Assembly (NCBI GenBank): GCA_030064985.1
Contig: JASJDV010000010.1
Location: 26,544-90,543 of the forward strand
Direction: 5' to 3'
DNA: 64,000 nucleotides
Source: Simkaniaceae bacterium
Lineage (GTDB): Bacteria; Chlamydiota; Chlamydiia; Chlamydiales; Simkaniaceae
Shown here: positions 10,358 to 20,998 of the stretch, piece by piece
How positions within the stretch are numbered: the stretch's first letter is position 1
Layout: every line of letters begins with the position of its first letter
The notes under the pieces: generated by a model
What the model was told of the DNA's origin: nothing
Seen by the model: the letters and a program-made list of their open reading frames with translations, nothing else
The model's database searches: none
Program-made: the position numbers and the translations under genes

Positions 10358-11329
10358 TTACTTTTTTACCCGTTCCCCAGGAACTTCAGCATCATGGAAA
10401 TCACTTACAATCTCCACAACCGTTGGTTTTGTAATAACAATAGAATAAAGTTCCTCAATATCATTTTGTGCAAGGCGGATACAGCCATCACTATCATACC
10501 GACCTACGGTTGAAAGGTCTTCTTTATAAGTTTTTGTTGCTACATCATAGACCCACGGAGCTCCATGAAAACCATACCCTCGTGGATTATCTCCCTCACC
10601 GCTGATTTCCTCAGAAAAGGGAATCCAGCGCGTTCCAAAAACGCGAACCATTTCAACCTCTGTTTCCTGGAAATACCCTTCCATTCCAGGTTTATAAATA
10701 GCGACTTTGTCCCCTAGAGAAAATTTTCCTTTAGGGGTTAACAGCCCTGAATAAGAATCTTGATCAAATCGTCCAAGACCCACTTTGTACGTCTTTAAAA
10801 GAATCCTTTCTTGCGAAGATTCATCTATTCCATAAAACCACATTTTACATCTTGAAAGATCTACAACTAAAGAAAAACTCACATCTTTCTTCAAGATATT
10901 GAATTGATCACCAGGAGTAATTTTTTGCGTATAGTAATCTTTTTTTCTATTCAAACTTCTAGCGATGAAGTGACGAGATGTCGAGTAATGCGAAGCATAG
11001 TCGCTCACCCATGCAGGTCGCCCTTGTAACCATGAAACAAGTGCCTTATAACGGATCGTTTCTACAATAGGAAGTTTCTGTCTTCCTGTTGTGAATAGAC
11101 GCCAGACTTGATCTTCTTCTTGATCCGCGACTTCATCTTGTACAGGTTTCAGGTATTGCTCAGAATGCTCTTCCATTGCAATTTCAGGTGCCCCGGTCAT
11201 ATTTTCAATTTTAGCAGCTACCTCTGGTCCATCTATTTTTTTTTCCTTACTTTTCTTCACAAGAGCAAGACCCCCAATCCCTACAAAAAGGGCTAATGAA
11301 CCAATAAAAATTGCTTTAAATATAGACAT
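10358..11329 (-). CDS. L,D-transpeptidase (YkuD/ErfK family), N-terminally anchored
   Basis: N-terminal TM segment; LysM-like part [13 protein letters not shown]; YkuD catalytic motif GFHGA...[11 protein letters not shown]. Confidence 0.88.
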   Translation of the reverse strand: MSIFKAIFIGSLALFVGIGGLALVKKSKEKKIDGPEVAAKIENMTGAPEIAMEEHSEQYLKPVQDEVADQEEDQVWRLFTTGRQKLPIVETIRYKALVSWLQGRPAWVSDYASHYSTSRHFIARSLNRKKDYYTQKITPGDQFNILKKDVSFSLVVDLSRCKMWFYGIDESSQERILLKTYKVGLGRFDQDSYSGLLTPKGKFSLGDKVAIYKPGMEGYFQETEVEMVRVFGTRWIPFSEEISGEGDNPRGYGFHGAPWVYDVATKTYKEDLSTVGRYDSDGCIRLAQNDIEELYSIVITKPTVVEIVSDFHDAEVPGERVKK

Positions 11330-11501
11330 CGGTTTCCTTACATTCCGTTAAAATTATCAAGAATTTTCAAATTGTTTGCAAGTTATCAGACTTATGAATC
11401 TCAGTCTATGACAAATTTTTCTTTACAGAAAGGGTCCACGTTTTCTGCATCTGCAATCTCTCGAGTCAAGCTTTTCATCGGTCAAGAAAATCAATGGGTG
11501 T

Positions 11502-12920
11502 TTAAATAACTGTCCATCGATAAGGATAAAGTTTTTTCTTAAGAGAAAATACAAGTAAAAAATCTGCTGACCAAAAGTGATCCTTACCAGCAAGAGGAAT
11601 CACCTGCATTTCACTTTCGAAATGAGAGATAATCTCTAGGGTCTCCTTCCCTTTTTTAAAAAAAACCTTATCGACGCTTCCCTGATAACGGTCAAGCATT
11701 CCTGGAAATAGCTCTACCTCATCTCCCACACACGCTTTATCAGCAGAGACAAAAAAGACATAGAATAGAGGTGCTAATGCATTGTGATGGCTTTTTCGGA
11801 TCGTTAAATCAATTTTTTCCTTTTCAGATTCTAAATTAAAGAAAAGCCAGTCTTTACTTTGATCTTCTTCTTGAGGGGATACGACCCGAGTCCACCCTTG
11901 AAATTTTCCTCTTTCATCATCAGATTCAATCGTTAAATCTTTAAATCCTTCTTGACTCCCATTTGAAAGGCGAAAAATTCCATAATAATCAGAATCTGCA
12001 AGGGGAGCGTAGTGGGGTCCCATCGATACGATGTGAATTCCCTTCTTATGAATGGAAGAAAGTCCTGTATTGATCCCAGCTGCAGAGCAGACCAAACTTG
12101 TTTCTCCGCACTGATAATGCAAAAAACCTAAGCTTCGATCGATATCATGGAGCGTTAACCTCTGACTTAGTTGCGGAAAAGTGACCTCTTTAAATGCGTG
12201 ATTAAATAACCGAATAAAAGGATCTGAATAAAGCCTTTCTCCACTAGATTCAGAAACTCCCTGAAGTTTTGAAGAGGCTACAAGCTGAGAAGCTACCTGA
12301 AATAAAAAAGGGAAGGTTTCTCCCTGGGACACCATTTTATAGTCAGCTTCATTTTGCCAAAGCCCTTGAAAAAATTCTCCCCTGTGGTCACAAAGAGAAA
12401 GGGAAAATTCAACACATTTCAATCCTTTATGAAGTAATGCATCATCACTGCTTATAAGACCAAAATAAAGGGAAATAAGTCCCAATTCACCACATTGCAG
12501 TAGATGAGGCACTTGATTGTGAAGGATTGCTCCTTTTTCAAGTTGTGTAAAATTTAACGCTTCTTTTTTATTTTCAAAAAGAAAGGTGGCTAAGACATCA
12601 TACCCTTGTTGAAGATAAAACTGTTTTCCAAATCCTTCGGTGCGCCCTCTAAAAATCAAAGAGCGAATCTGGTTGTCGAGCTTTTCATCCTTTTTTTTAT
12701 GAAACTTTCTGAGAAAAAGGAGCGAAAGAAGCATGCGATAGTATTCAATGAAGTCTTCAGGTGTATGAATAGGGAAATGTTCACAATGATTCGTGGGCGA
12801 AAATAAAAAGGCCTCACCCCTCTCTTCTCCCTCAAAAAAAGCATCAACAGCTTTGCGCAACGGCTGGCTACCAAAAGCCTTATCTCGATGCGGTTTCAAA
12901 AAGGTGACGAGACCACTCAT
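11502..12920 (-). CDS. Conserved chlamydial hypothetical protein (positional counterpart of CT_266)
   Basis: Full-length ORF between accA and the IHF/HU gene, as in C. trachomatis (locus order from memory). Confidence 0.6.
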   Translation of the reverse strand: MSGLVTFLKPHRDKAFGSQPLRKAVDAFFEGEERGEAFLFSPTNHCEHFPIHTPEDFIEYYRMLLSLLFLRKFHKKKDEKLDNQIRSLIFRGRTEGFGKQFYLQQGYDVLATFLFENKKEALNFTQLEKGAILHNQVPHLLQCGELGLISLYFGLISSDDALLHKGLKCVEFSLSLCDHRGEFFQGLWQNEADYKMVSQGETFPFLFQVASQLVASSKLQGVSESSGERLYSDPFIRLFNHAFKEVTFPQLSQRLTLHDIDRSLGFLHYQCGETSLVCSAAGINTGLSSIHKKGIHIVSMGPHYAPLADSDYYGIFRLSNGSQEGFKDLTIESDDERGKFQGWTRVVSPQEEDQSKDWLFFNLESEKEKIDLTIRKSHHNALAPLFYVFFVSADKACVGDEVELFPGMLDRYQGSVDKVFFKKGKETLEIISHFESEMQVIPLAGKDHFWSADFLLVFSLKKKLYPYRWTVI

Positions 12921-13114
12921 AATTTTCTAGTCCCAAAAAGAAGATTTCATACCAGTTTCAAAAAATAGATTAACAAACTTTTCTTGCTTATTTCTTAACA
13001 AACTACTTTTTTTGACTTTGCCATCCATCATCTTGGTTCGCTTTACTCTCCTAGAGCTATTTTTCGTAAAAATCTTCAAGCCGATTTACTACTTTATTTC
13101 TCTTAAGCCAGTAT

Positions 13115-13426
13115 TTAAAAAGCCACTTCTTGTTTTTCTTCAGTTTCTATTAAGTTTTTCATCTTTTTTCCGGGAGTGAATTTCACCGCCCGTCTTTCTG
13201 GGATGATAATAGGGACTGAAGCATTTTTTGGGTTTCTTCCAATTTTTTGTTTTCTTTTGACGACCTCAAAGACACCGAAATCACGAAATTCAAGACGGTC
13301 ACCATCTAAAAGATACTCTGTCATACAATCTAAAAATGATTGAACGACTAAGCGAACTTCATTGGGATGAAGACCGCGGCGACGGGAAATTTCACTGATT
13401 AGCTTCTTTTTTGTAATCGTTGCCAT
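13115..13426 (-). CDS. HU/IHF-family DNA-binding protein
   Basis: DNABII fold: MATITKKKLISEISRRRGLHPNEVRLVVQSFLDCMTEYL...FRDFGVFEVVKRKQKIGRNPKN. Confidence 0.92.
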   Translation of the reverse strand: MATITKKKLISEISRRRGLHPNEVRLVVQSFLDCMTEYLLDGDRLEFRDFGVFEVVKRKQKIGRNPKNASVPIIIPERRAVKFTPGKKMKNLIETEEKQEVAF

Positions 13427-13556
13427 ATCATCCTGCTCCTTAAATTTTAATAAAAGACATTAATCTCGTCTTCTCATGTTTTGGTGTTTTCTTTCAACGA
13501 AAAAGATCAAAAAAAGATTTTGATTTCTAACTTTTATTTTTCTATCTTGTTGATTT

Positions 13557-14834
13557 TTAAGTAAGTTCTTTTTCAATTTTTATGAGAATTTTCTTTTTTT
13601 TCCCGGCACCAAAAAGCAGATATTTTCCGCCAATAATATGTTTCGATTGAATCATAAAAGAAGGATCATCGACCTTTTCATTATTGAGATAAGCGCCTTT
13701 ATTTTTAATCATGCGATTTCCTTCCGCTTTACTCGTTAAAAATCCTGACTTGGCTGCGATATCAGCATAAGTTTGATCAATGACATCTTGAGTTTTCATC
13801 AAAATATGAGGCATATCTTTAGCAATTTCTTCAAGAACTTCTGGGTCTAGAGTTGCTTTAGAGCCTGGTGCCGCTGCTTCCGTGACTTTTAATGCGATTC
13901 TAAGTCCATCTTCCCCATGAATATAGCGAGTCACCTCTTCTGCCAATTTTTTTTGGGCAGCATTTGGAATGAAACCTCCGGATTGCATTTCTTTTTCAAA
14001 AGTCTCAATCTCATCAAGCTCCATAAAGGTCAGCATTTTCATCAGTTTAATGACATCTTTATCACTTACACAAACTAAATATTGATAGAATTGATAAGGG
14101 GAAGTTTTTTCAGGATCAAGCCAAATAGCTCCCGCTTCACTTTTTCCAAATTTTGCACCATCACTACGGGTCAACAAAGGGAACGTCATTCCATAGATTG
14201 TTTTTCCAGAAAGTTTCCGTGCCAATTCCATTCCAGCAGTGATATTTCCCCATTGATCACTTCCTCCCATTTGCATAATCACATCTTCTCTTTCTGAAAG
14301 ATAATAAAAGTCATATCCTTGCAAAACTTGATAAGAAAACTCTGTAAAACTAATTCCCTCTACAGACTGAAAACGCCTTTTTACACTCTCTTTTCCGAGC
14401 ATAGGCCCCACACGAAAATGTTTTCCAATATCTCGCAGGAAATCGACAAGGCCATAGTTTGTAAGCCAATCAGCATTGTTCAAGATCACAGTTTTTTTTA
14501 AGCATCTATGAAACTGTTTCCGAATACCCTCAATATTTTTCTGGAGCGTTTCATGAGTAAGAAAAGGCCGCTCTGTATTTTTCCCTGAAGGGTCACCTAT
14601 TTTCCCGGTCGCACCTCCAAGTAAAACCACAGGCGTATGGCCAAATTTTTCAAGCCACGCTAGGGCCACAATTCCCACAAGGTTTCCTAAATGGAGGCTA
14701 TCAGCAGTAGGATCAAAACCAATGTAGCCCTTGATAGGTTTATTCATTCTTTCTTTGAGCTCATCACTAGTTATATTATCAATAAAGCCCCGTTTTTCTA
14801 AAAATTCTATTATATTATCCATAGAAATCTTCAA
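13557..14834 (-). CDS. tyrS: Tyrosyl-tRNA synthetase
   Basis: YIGFDPTADSLHLGNLVG, KFGKSEAG (KMSKS-equivalent) and C-terminal S4-like domain. Confidence 0.96.
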   Translation of the reverse strand: MKISMDNIIEFLEKRGFIDNITSDELKERMNKPIKGYIGFDPTADSLHLGNLVGIVALAWLEKFGHTPVVLLGGATGKIGDPSGKNTERPFLTHETLQKNIEGIRKQFHRCLKKTVILNNADWLTNYGLVDFLRDIGKHFRVGPMLGKESVKRRFQSVEGISFTEFSYQVLQGYDFYYLSEREDVIMQMGGSDQWGNITAGMELARKLSGKTIYGMTFPLLTRSDGAKFGKSEAGAIWLDPEKTSPYQFYQYLVCVSDKDVIKLMKMLTFMELDEIETFEKEMQSGGFIPNAAQKKLAEEVTRYIHGEDGLRIALKVTEAAAPGSKATLDPEVLEEIAKDMPHILMKTQDVIDQTYADIAAKSGFLTSKAEGNRMIKNKGAYLNNEKVDDPSFMIQSKHIIGGKYLLFGAGKKKKILIKIEKELT

Positions 14835-15468
14835 GCCAATTTGTCACATTATTTTTGATAAATAGTCCTAACATTATCTAGACGATTGGAGAATTCTTGC
14901 AACGATTTCCATAAAGAAAAATCTCTCCTATCAGAAATAAATAATAGAAAGAGAGGTTTTTTATTAATACCGATTCTCAGGAAACCTCTATTTTTCAGCC
15001 GATTTATGACGGCGTTAAATTTCTGACTCAAATTAGCTGCATTTTGCTTTTGATTAGCCAGCAATTTGGTCCAAGGCGCAGTGCCCCATCCACCGACGGA
15101 TTTCAGAAAATTTATGCTCTAGAGCTTGGGGCGTAATTCCAAGGTCCATGTCCTTAAAACGTTTCTAGAGTTTTTCTTTTTGTTGCTATGATGTTTATCC
15201 TTTTTTCAACAGTCTTTTGTAAGTATGGCACAACTCAAACCAAAAAGAAAAGTATAAAAATCTTGCTCTGAATGTTGAGCTTTGGGAAGGTATAGGTAAG
15301 TTGATTTGAAATTGGGGTGATTTTAGCGAGCTATTTTTGAGAGAATTTGATTGCTTAAAATGAGAGCATTGTCCACGAGGCAAAGAGAGATTTTAAGAAA
15401 GCAAAAGACCATGTAAAGACCTAGCCAAAATCGCCTCAATTTTAAACTAACCTAGCTATATAAGTCTC

Positions 15469-16146
15469 ATGAATGAAAATATGAAAAAAGTGGCAGGTTA
15501 TGCTGCCGCAGAGTTAGTAAAAAGTGGAATGGTCTTAGGCCTCGGGACAGGCTCGACTGTCTTTTATTTTATCAATCGATTGCTCGAACGTATGAAAGAA
15601 GGGCTTTTTGTTCAAGCGGTATCGAGTTCCATTCGTTCGGAAAAGCAAGCAAAAGAGGGAGGAATTCTTTTTGCGGATATTGATACCATTACAACTGTTG
15701 ATATGATTATCGATGGTGCGGATGAAATCAATAAAGACAAGCAGATGATTAAAGGAGGGGGAGGAGCTCTGCTGCGCGAAAAGGTCCTTGCAGACATTAG
15801 TAAGGAGATGGTGGTCATTGTAGATGAAAGTAAAGTGGTAGAAAAGCTGGGTAAACATGATCTACCAGTAGAAATTCTTCCCTTTGCCCACAAGGCAATC
15901 ATAGAAAAAATCCGAAAGTTAGGATTCCACGGTACCCTTCGCGAGCATAATGAGAATGGTCCTTTCATTACAGATAATGGAAATATGATCTATGACATTC
16001 ATTTTGAATCTTTTAGAGAAGATCCCGAAAAAGATCATGAAAAACTTATTCGAATTCCAGGTGTCTTAGAAACAGGATTTTTCTTCCATTTAGCTGGCCG
16101 TATCATTGTCGGTAAGAGTGATGGAACGGTTGATCTTTGGTCCTAA
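15469..16146 (+). CDS. rpiA: Ribose-5-phosphate isomerase A
   Basis: LGLGTGSTV...DGADEI...KGGGGALLREKV motifs. Confidence 0.95.
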   Translation: MNENMKKVAGYAAAELVKSGMVLGLGTGSTVFYFINRLLERMKEGLFVQAVSSSIRSEKQAKEGGILFADIDTITTVDMIIDGADEINKDKQMIKGGGGALLREKVLADISKEMVVIVDESKVVEKLGKHDLPVEILPFAHKAIIEKIRKLGFHGTLREHNENGPFITDNGNMIYDIHFESFREDPEKDHEKLIRIPGVLETGFFFHLAGRIIVGKSDGTVDLWS

Positions 16147-16389
16147 TTATTTTATAATGAGATTAGGTAGTGTTGCCTGCGGGTTGGGTTGTTCATTCCT
16201 AAGCATGTCACATGGAAAATGTTATCGCTGATTTGCTTCAAAAGCCCACTTAGGACTTGTTGTATCGGTCGCCTTGAACTTTGCTCGTAAAAGCCTCTTT
16301 GCTAAAATGCCCATCTCGCGAGCAACACTATACCAGTCCCGTTTGTGAAAATAATAGGCAGAACGGTGGATATATCCGGGGGAGGAAAT

Positions 16390-16803
16390 ATGGACTTCGA
16401 ACTTGTTCCTATACAGTTCAATAAGATCTTACAATCAAAGAATTACACCGTCTTCATTTTAGGGACGCAAGAAAAGCAGTTTGCAATCTATACCTCTCCT
16501 TGTACAGGGCAAAACCTTCAAATGCATTTTGCTGAGCAAATAAAACCTCGCCCCTACACGTACGACCTTATGAACTCAGCTTTTAATGGCTTTAATATCA
16601 ATCTTCTTCAAATTGTAATTACTGATGTTCAGGATACTCTATACTTTGCGCGCCTTTTTATTGAACAAGAGAGCGATGGACTCAGAAATATCTTAGAAAT
16701 CGATGCACGTCCCAGTGACTGTCTAACACTTGCTCTTGCAAACGATATTCCCGTCTACTGCACAAGAGACGTTTTCGATCATACGATTCCTATCGATGAA
16801 TAA
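16390..16803 (+). CDS. Bifunctional nuclease (BFN, DUF151) family protein
   Basis: DUF151-like MDFELVPIQFNKIL...DARPSDCLTLALANDIPVYCTRDVFD; GGAGGAAAT RBS just upstream of ATG 16390. Confidence 0.75.
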   Translation: MDFELVPIQFNKILQSKNYTVFILGTQEKQFAIYTSPCTGQNLQMHFAEQIKPRPYTYDLMNSAFNGFNINLLQIVITDVQDTLYFARLFIEQESDGLRNILEIDARPSDCLTLALANDIPVYCTRDVFDHTIPIDE

Positions 16804-16806
16804 TCT

Positions 16807-17004
16807 TTAAAGTTTTTGCTCTACATTTTCATGCTTGTGATTGGACCTAAATTCATATGTCTTAAGGCGAAAGAAAAATCTATCACCTGTCAGTCTATTA
16901 AATTTTGAAAGCCTTCTTTTTGCAAAGCTCCAAATTGACTCGATCCCATTCACATGAAATCTTCCAAAAGCAACGACATTTTTCTCTAACTCATAAAATT
17001 CTTG
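16807..17004 (-). mobile_element. Remnant of an IS1595/ISXO2-like transposase (C-terminal end only)
   Basis: Open minus frame without start codon reads QEFYELEKNVVAFGRFHVNGIESIWSFAKRRLSKFNRLTGDRFFFRLKTYEFRSNHKHENVEQKL*; HVNGIESxWSFAKRRLxKFN...EFRxNH resembles the C-terminus of IS1595-family transposases. Confidence 0.75.
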
Positions 17005-18102
17005 CTATGCGGGGGTCGAAGCAAAGCGGAAGCAGAGCTTTTCAGTTCTCTTTCCAATTCCTTTTTCAATTCGATGATCGGCAAGGCTAACAGCTGCTTG
17101 ATGGGTAGACACTTCATTTTGCTGCGCAATTTCATAAACCTGTAGAAGTTGATCATAGACTTGATGGATCATATCTCGCGCTTTTGTTGCACTGTAGCCT
17201 TCGGAAGAAAGCTCATTCATCACATTGATTAATCCCCCAGCGTTCACGACAAAATCTGGAGCGTAGAGAATACCTCTTTTACGTAAGTGATCAGCATCAG
17301 TAGGCTTTAAAAGTTGATTATTTGCAGCCCCTGCAATAGCTCGACACTTAAGCTTTGGAATCGTGTTTTGATTGATCACTCCTCCTAGCGCGCAAGGAGC
17401 TAAAACATCACACTCAACTTCTAGAATTTGTTCAGGACTTACTCTTTCTGCGTCGAACTGGTGGGCAAAATGTTCAATAACATTGAGATTAATATCACTA
17501 ATGATCAATCTTGCTCCTGCCCAGAAAAGGCGCTCTACAAGTCTTTTCCCAACATTGCCGATTCCTTGGATTGCAATTGTTTTACCTTCTAGAGAATCAG
17601 AGCCATCAAGCTCTTGAAAAACAGATTGAATTCCTAAAAACGTACCATGAGCAGTAAATGATGAAGGGTTTCCACTTCCCCTAAGGTTATAGACTCCACA
17701 TGCATATTTTGTCGTTTGTAAAATTGTATCGATATCTGCAGGAGTACAACCCACATCTTCAGCGCAAATGTATTTTCCTTCTAAGCGATTAACAGCTGTT
17801 CCAAATGCCTTTAAAAGCTCAGGAGTCTTTTCCGTTTTAGGATCTGCCATAATCACACTTTTGGCTCCTCCTAGGCCCACTTGAGCCATTGCTGCCTTGT
17901 AAGTCATCCCTTTAGAAAGGCGAAGAGCATCGGTTAAGGCTTCATCAAAACTTTTATAGGGATAGATTCTTGTTCCCCCAAGGCCTGGACCTAAAATTGT
18001 GTTATGTATCGCAATGATTCCAATAAGCCCCGAATCTGAGTCAGTGATCTTCAGCACTTTTTCATAGCCCGCTAATTCTAAAATTTCTTCTTTAAGATCC
18101 AT
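17005..18102 (-). CDS. ldh: Leucine dehydrogenase (Glu/Leu/Phe/Val dehydrogenase family)
   Basis: GPGLGGTRIYPYKSFDEALTDALRLSKGMTYKAAMAQVGLGGAKSVI and Rossmann GIGNVGKRLVERL. Confidence 0.92.
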   Translation of the reverse strand: MDLKEEILELAGYEKVLKITDSDSGLIGIIAIHNTILGPGLGGTRIYPYKSFDEALTDALRLSKGMTYKAAMAQVGLGGAKSVIMADPKTEKTPELLKAFGTAVNRLEGKYICAEDVGCTPADIDTILQTTKYACGVYNLRGSGNPSSFTAHGTFLGIQSVFQELDGSDSLEGKTIAIQGIGNVGKRLVERLFWAGARLIISDINLNVIEHFAHQFDAERVSPEQILEVECDVLAPCALGGVINQNTIPKLKCRAIAGAANNQLLKPTDADHLRKRGILYAPDFVVNAGGLINVMNELSSEGYSATKARDMIHQVYDQLLQVYEIAQQNEVSTHQAAVSLADHRIEKGIGKRTEKLCFRFASTPA

Positions 18103-18329
18103 TGCAAGGCCTCCCTACTCAACAAATGATTGAAAACACACATTTTAACACGGCCCACTCCCGGGAAGCAAGAAACTTTATCCTTATGAATAAAGTCCAC
18201 CCTGTGGGGCGGGTCCTTGGCTGGATTGAGGTATGGATCGTTACAGGAGTTTTTTGGAACCGATAAACCTATCCCGGATTAAATTTTTTATCCAAAGACA
18301 TTGATATAACATATTGATAAGGACCCCTT

Positions 18330-19119
18330 TTGGCTTTTGAGATTATTTCTTTCGATTTCATTGGTATTTTAACAGAACTCTTATCGGGACTTCTAGGGAT
18401 TGGTGATTGTCCCCATTCCCGCCCTTCTTTTTGTCTTTGCACACATAGGAATTCCTTCTGCAGAAATCATGCGTCTTACCATTAATACAGCGCTAGCTGC
18501 AATGGTTTTCAACACCTTTTCTGCAAGTTATTTTCATTACAAAAAAGGTGCGGTTCTAGTCTCTATAGTAAAACCGATGAGGTTAGGTATTAGTATTGGA
18601 ACAATTGTTGGAGCTTTAAGTGCTCGAATTGTATCGTCATCATTTTTACAAGTCTTTTTTGGCATTTTCAAAATCCTTTTTGGAATCCGTTTTCTTTTGC
18701 CAGAACCTAAAATGAAAAAAGAAAAACAACCCCCCTCGTTGCTGGGGCTATTGATCATTTCTATGGGTGTTAGCACCCTTTCAAGAATGCTTGGGTTAGG
18801 AGGAGGAATGGTGAATGTTCCGATCTTAACTTCTTTTAATAGTCCTGCTTAAAAAAGCGATTGGAACGTCTTCCGCTCTTAGTTTTCTGATCCCTTTATT
18901 TAGAGCTCTCTTTTTCCTTTTATTTGGCATCCAGCCCGCACCAGTAGATGATTCAGTTGGATACTTTTACGTCCCTGCCTTTCTAATTCGTAGGCATTAT
19001 GTATTTTTTCATTGCCCCTTTTGGAGTAAAACTTGCTCAGATCTTTCCCACCAAAATCTCTTAAGAGAATTTTTGGACTGGCCCTACTTATCGCAGGGTT
19101 GCTCGTGATCTCCAAGTAG
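18330..19119 (+). pseudogene. TauE/SafE-family membrane permease pseudogene
   Basis: Homologous segments lie in successive frames: FDFIGILTELLSGLLGIG / VIVPIPALLFVFAHIGIPSAEIMRLTINTALAAMVFNTFSASYFHYKKGAV...LGLGGGMVNVPILTSFN / LLKKAIGTSSALSFLIPLFRALFFLLFGIQP / GIMYFFIAPFGVKLAQIFPTKIS / RIFGLALLIAGLLVISK*. Confidence 0.85.
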
Positions 19120-19246
19120 AAGTTTTACACCCATTACGCTCTAAAGATTGTTTTAGTTTTGGCTCTTTTGCTAGCGATTTACAGCCCATTTTAAGCTAGC
19201 AAAACGTTTAAAGATTCGCGGCGAGAAAAATATTTTTCTAAAGCGC

Positions 19247-20956
19247 TTATTTTTTCATTTTCTTCAAACTAGGATACTTTGGCTCCCACATAGTATCTTT
19301 TACAGCCTGTTCAATATCTTTCGGAGGATTGGAGCCAATGCCCTCTTTGATTGCTTCTTTTGCTACAGCAATGGCAACATCTCTAGAGATGGCTCGTAAT
19401 TCTGTAAGACGTGGAAAAAGAGAAGCATAAGGATCATGAATAATCGGTGCGTAGTGGCTCAAAACTTCCGCAGCTTCTAAAAACATGCGGTCTGTCACGC
19501 GGGTTGCTCTTGATGCAATAACACCTAAGCCCACACCTGGGAAAATAAAGACGTTATTGCATTGACCAATCACATAACCCTTCCCCTTGTATTGTACGGG
19601 TTGATAAGGACTTCCTGTTGCAATCAAAGCCTGTCCTTTTGTCCACTTCATGAGATCAGCAGGCTGCGCTTCAGATTTGGAGGTAGGATTAGAAAGAGGG
19701 AAAATAATCGGGCGCACAACATGCTTTTTCATCTCGGTCACCACTTCTTTTGTGAAAGTATTTGGTTGCGTTGAAGTCCCTATAAGAATTGTGGGTTTGG
19801 CATGTTTAACCGTTTCGAGAAGCGTAATGTTTTGTCTATCCTCCACGTCCCATTTTTGGACCGTTTCTTTTTTCTGCGCAAACCGTTTCTTAAGGTCATC
19901 GAGCTTTTGAGATCCTGTATGGGCAAGTCCATTTCTTCCCATGACAAAGATCCGTTTTTTCGCTTCTTCGCGAGTCATCCCTTCTTCTATCATTGCTTTC
20001 GTAATGAGCTCAGCAATACCAATTCCAGCAGAACCTGCACCGAAAAAGACAATCCGTTGCTCTTTAATGTCTCCATCAATTCCTTTAAGAGCTCCCAAAA
20101 TACCCGCAATAACAACTCCTGCTGTGCCTTGAATATCATCGTTAAAGCAACAAATTTTATCTCGATAACGGTCGAGCAATGGTTGAGCTTGTTGCTTTGA
20201 AAAATCTTCCCATTGCACCAAAACTTTAGGATAACGTTTCGTGATCGCCTGAATGAAAGCATCGACAAAGGCATCATATTCTTTTCCTGAAAGTCTTTCG
20301 TTACGCCACCCTAGATAGAGAGGATCATTGAGCAGCGTTTTGTTGTTGGTTCCAACATCAAGAGTGACGGGAAGAGTATAAGCGGGATGAACTCCTCCAA
20401 AAAGGGAATAAAGAGCTAGTTTACCAACAGGAATCGCCATCCCTCCCATTCCAAGATCCCCGAGCCCTAAGATACGAGCCCCATCAGTCACAACAATGAC
20501 ATCCACACGATCCTGAGGAATATTACTGATGATTTCTTCGAGACAATCTTTATGGGGATAGGAAATATATACTCCCCTATTTTGACCGTAAAGATAACTA
20601 AAGTTTAAAGAAGCATCACCGACTGTAGGAGTATAAATATAAGGAAGCATTTCTTCAGGATATTCACTACACAACCGATAAAAAAGGGTTTCATTTCGAT
20701 CTTGAAGTGTCGAGAGAAATTTATACTTAGAGATGGCATTTTCTTTAGCGCAAAAGTTAGCGTAACGTCTTTTGACTTGTTCTTCAATTGTGGATGTATG
20801 ATAGGGAATCAACCCATGAAGACCTAGCTCGGTTCGTTCATTGTTTGTGAATCCTGTTCCTTTATTCAGAAGTGGATCATGAAAAATAGTAAATGGATCG
20901 AGATCAACCTCTACAATTTCCTCTCCATGTTGCACTGTTCTTTTTACTTTATTCAT
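19247..20956 (-). CDS. NAD-dependent malic enzyme
   Basis: YTPTVGDASLNFSYLYGQNRGVYIS, VTDGARILGLGDLGMGGMAIPVGKLALY, FNDDIQGTAGVVIAGILGALKG, FFGAGSAGIGIAE. Confidence 0.96.
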   Translation of the reverse strand: MNKVKRTVQHGEEIVEVDLDPFTIFHDPLLNKGTGFTNNERTELGLHGLIPYHTSTIEEQVKRRYANFCAKENAISKYKFLSTLQDRNETLFYRLCSEYPEEMLPYIYTPTVGDASLNFSYLYGQNRGVYISYPHKDCLEEIISNIPQDRVDVIVVTDGARILGLGDLGMGGMAIPVGKLALYSLFGGVHPAYTLPVTLDVGTNNKTLLNDPLYLGWRNERLSGKEYDAFVDAFIQAITKRYPKVLVQWEDFSKQQAQPLLDRYRDKICCFNDDIQGTAGVVIAGILGALKGIDGDIKEQRIVFFGAGSAGIGIAELITKAMIEEGMTREEAKKRIFVMGRNGLAHTGSQKLDDLKKRFAQKKETVQKWDVEDRQNITLLETVKHAKPTILIGTSTQPNTFTKEVVTEMKKHVVRPIIFPLSNPTSKSEAQPADLMKWTKGQALIATGSPYQPVQYKGKGYVIGQCNNVFIFPGVGLGVIASRATRVTDRMFLEAAEVLSHYAPIIHDPYASLFPRLTELRAISRDVAIAVAKEAIKEGIGSNPPKDIEQAVKDTMWEPKYPSLKKMKK

Positions 20957-20998
20957 CGATATCTCCTGGCTTGGGGTTCAATGATAGTAATATTGCGC

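Noticed and set aside
14849-15180. Possible coding remnant upstream of tyrS (minus: KRFKDMDLGITPQALEHKFSEIRRWMGHCALDQIAG* / LANQKQNAANLSQKFNAVINRLKNRGF)
   Set aside because: Protein-like across a stop, but no family recognised; too weak to call a pseudogene without a search.
15612-15968. 118 aa and 107 aa ORFs antisense to rpiA
   Set aside because: Antisense shadow frames over a conserved gene.
19562-20277. Cluster of ORFs on both strands within the malic enzyme gene
   Set aside because: Overlapping alternative frames of malic enzyme; no domain and no RBS.
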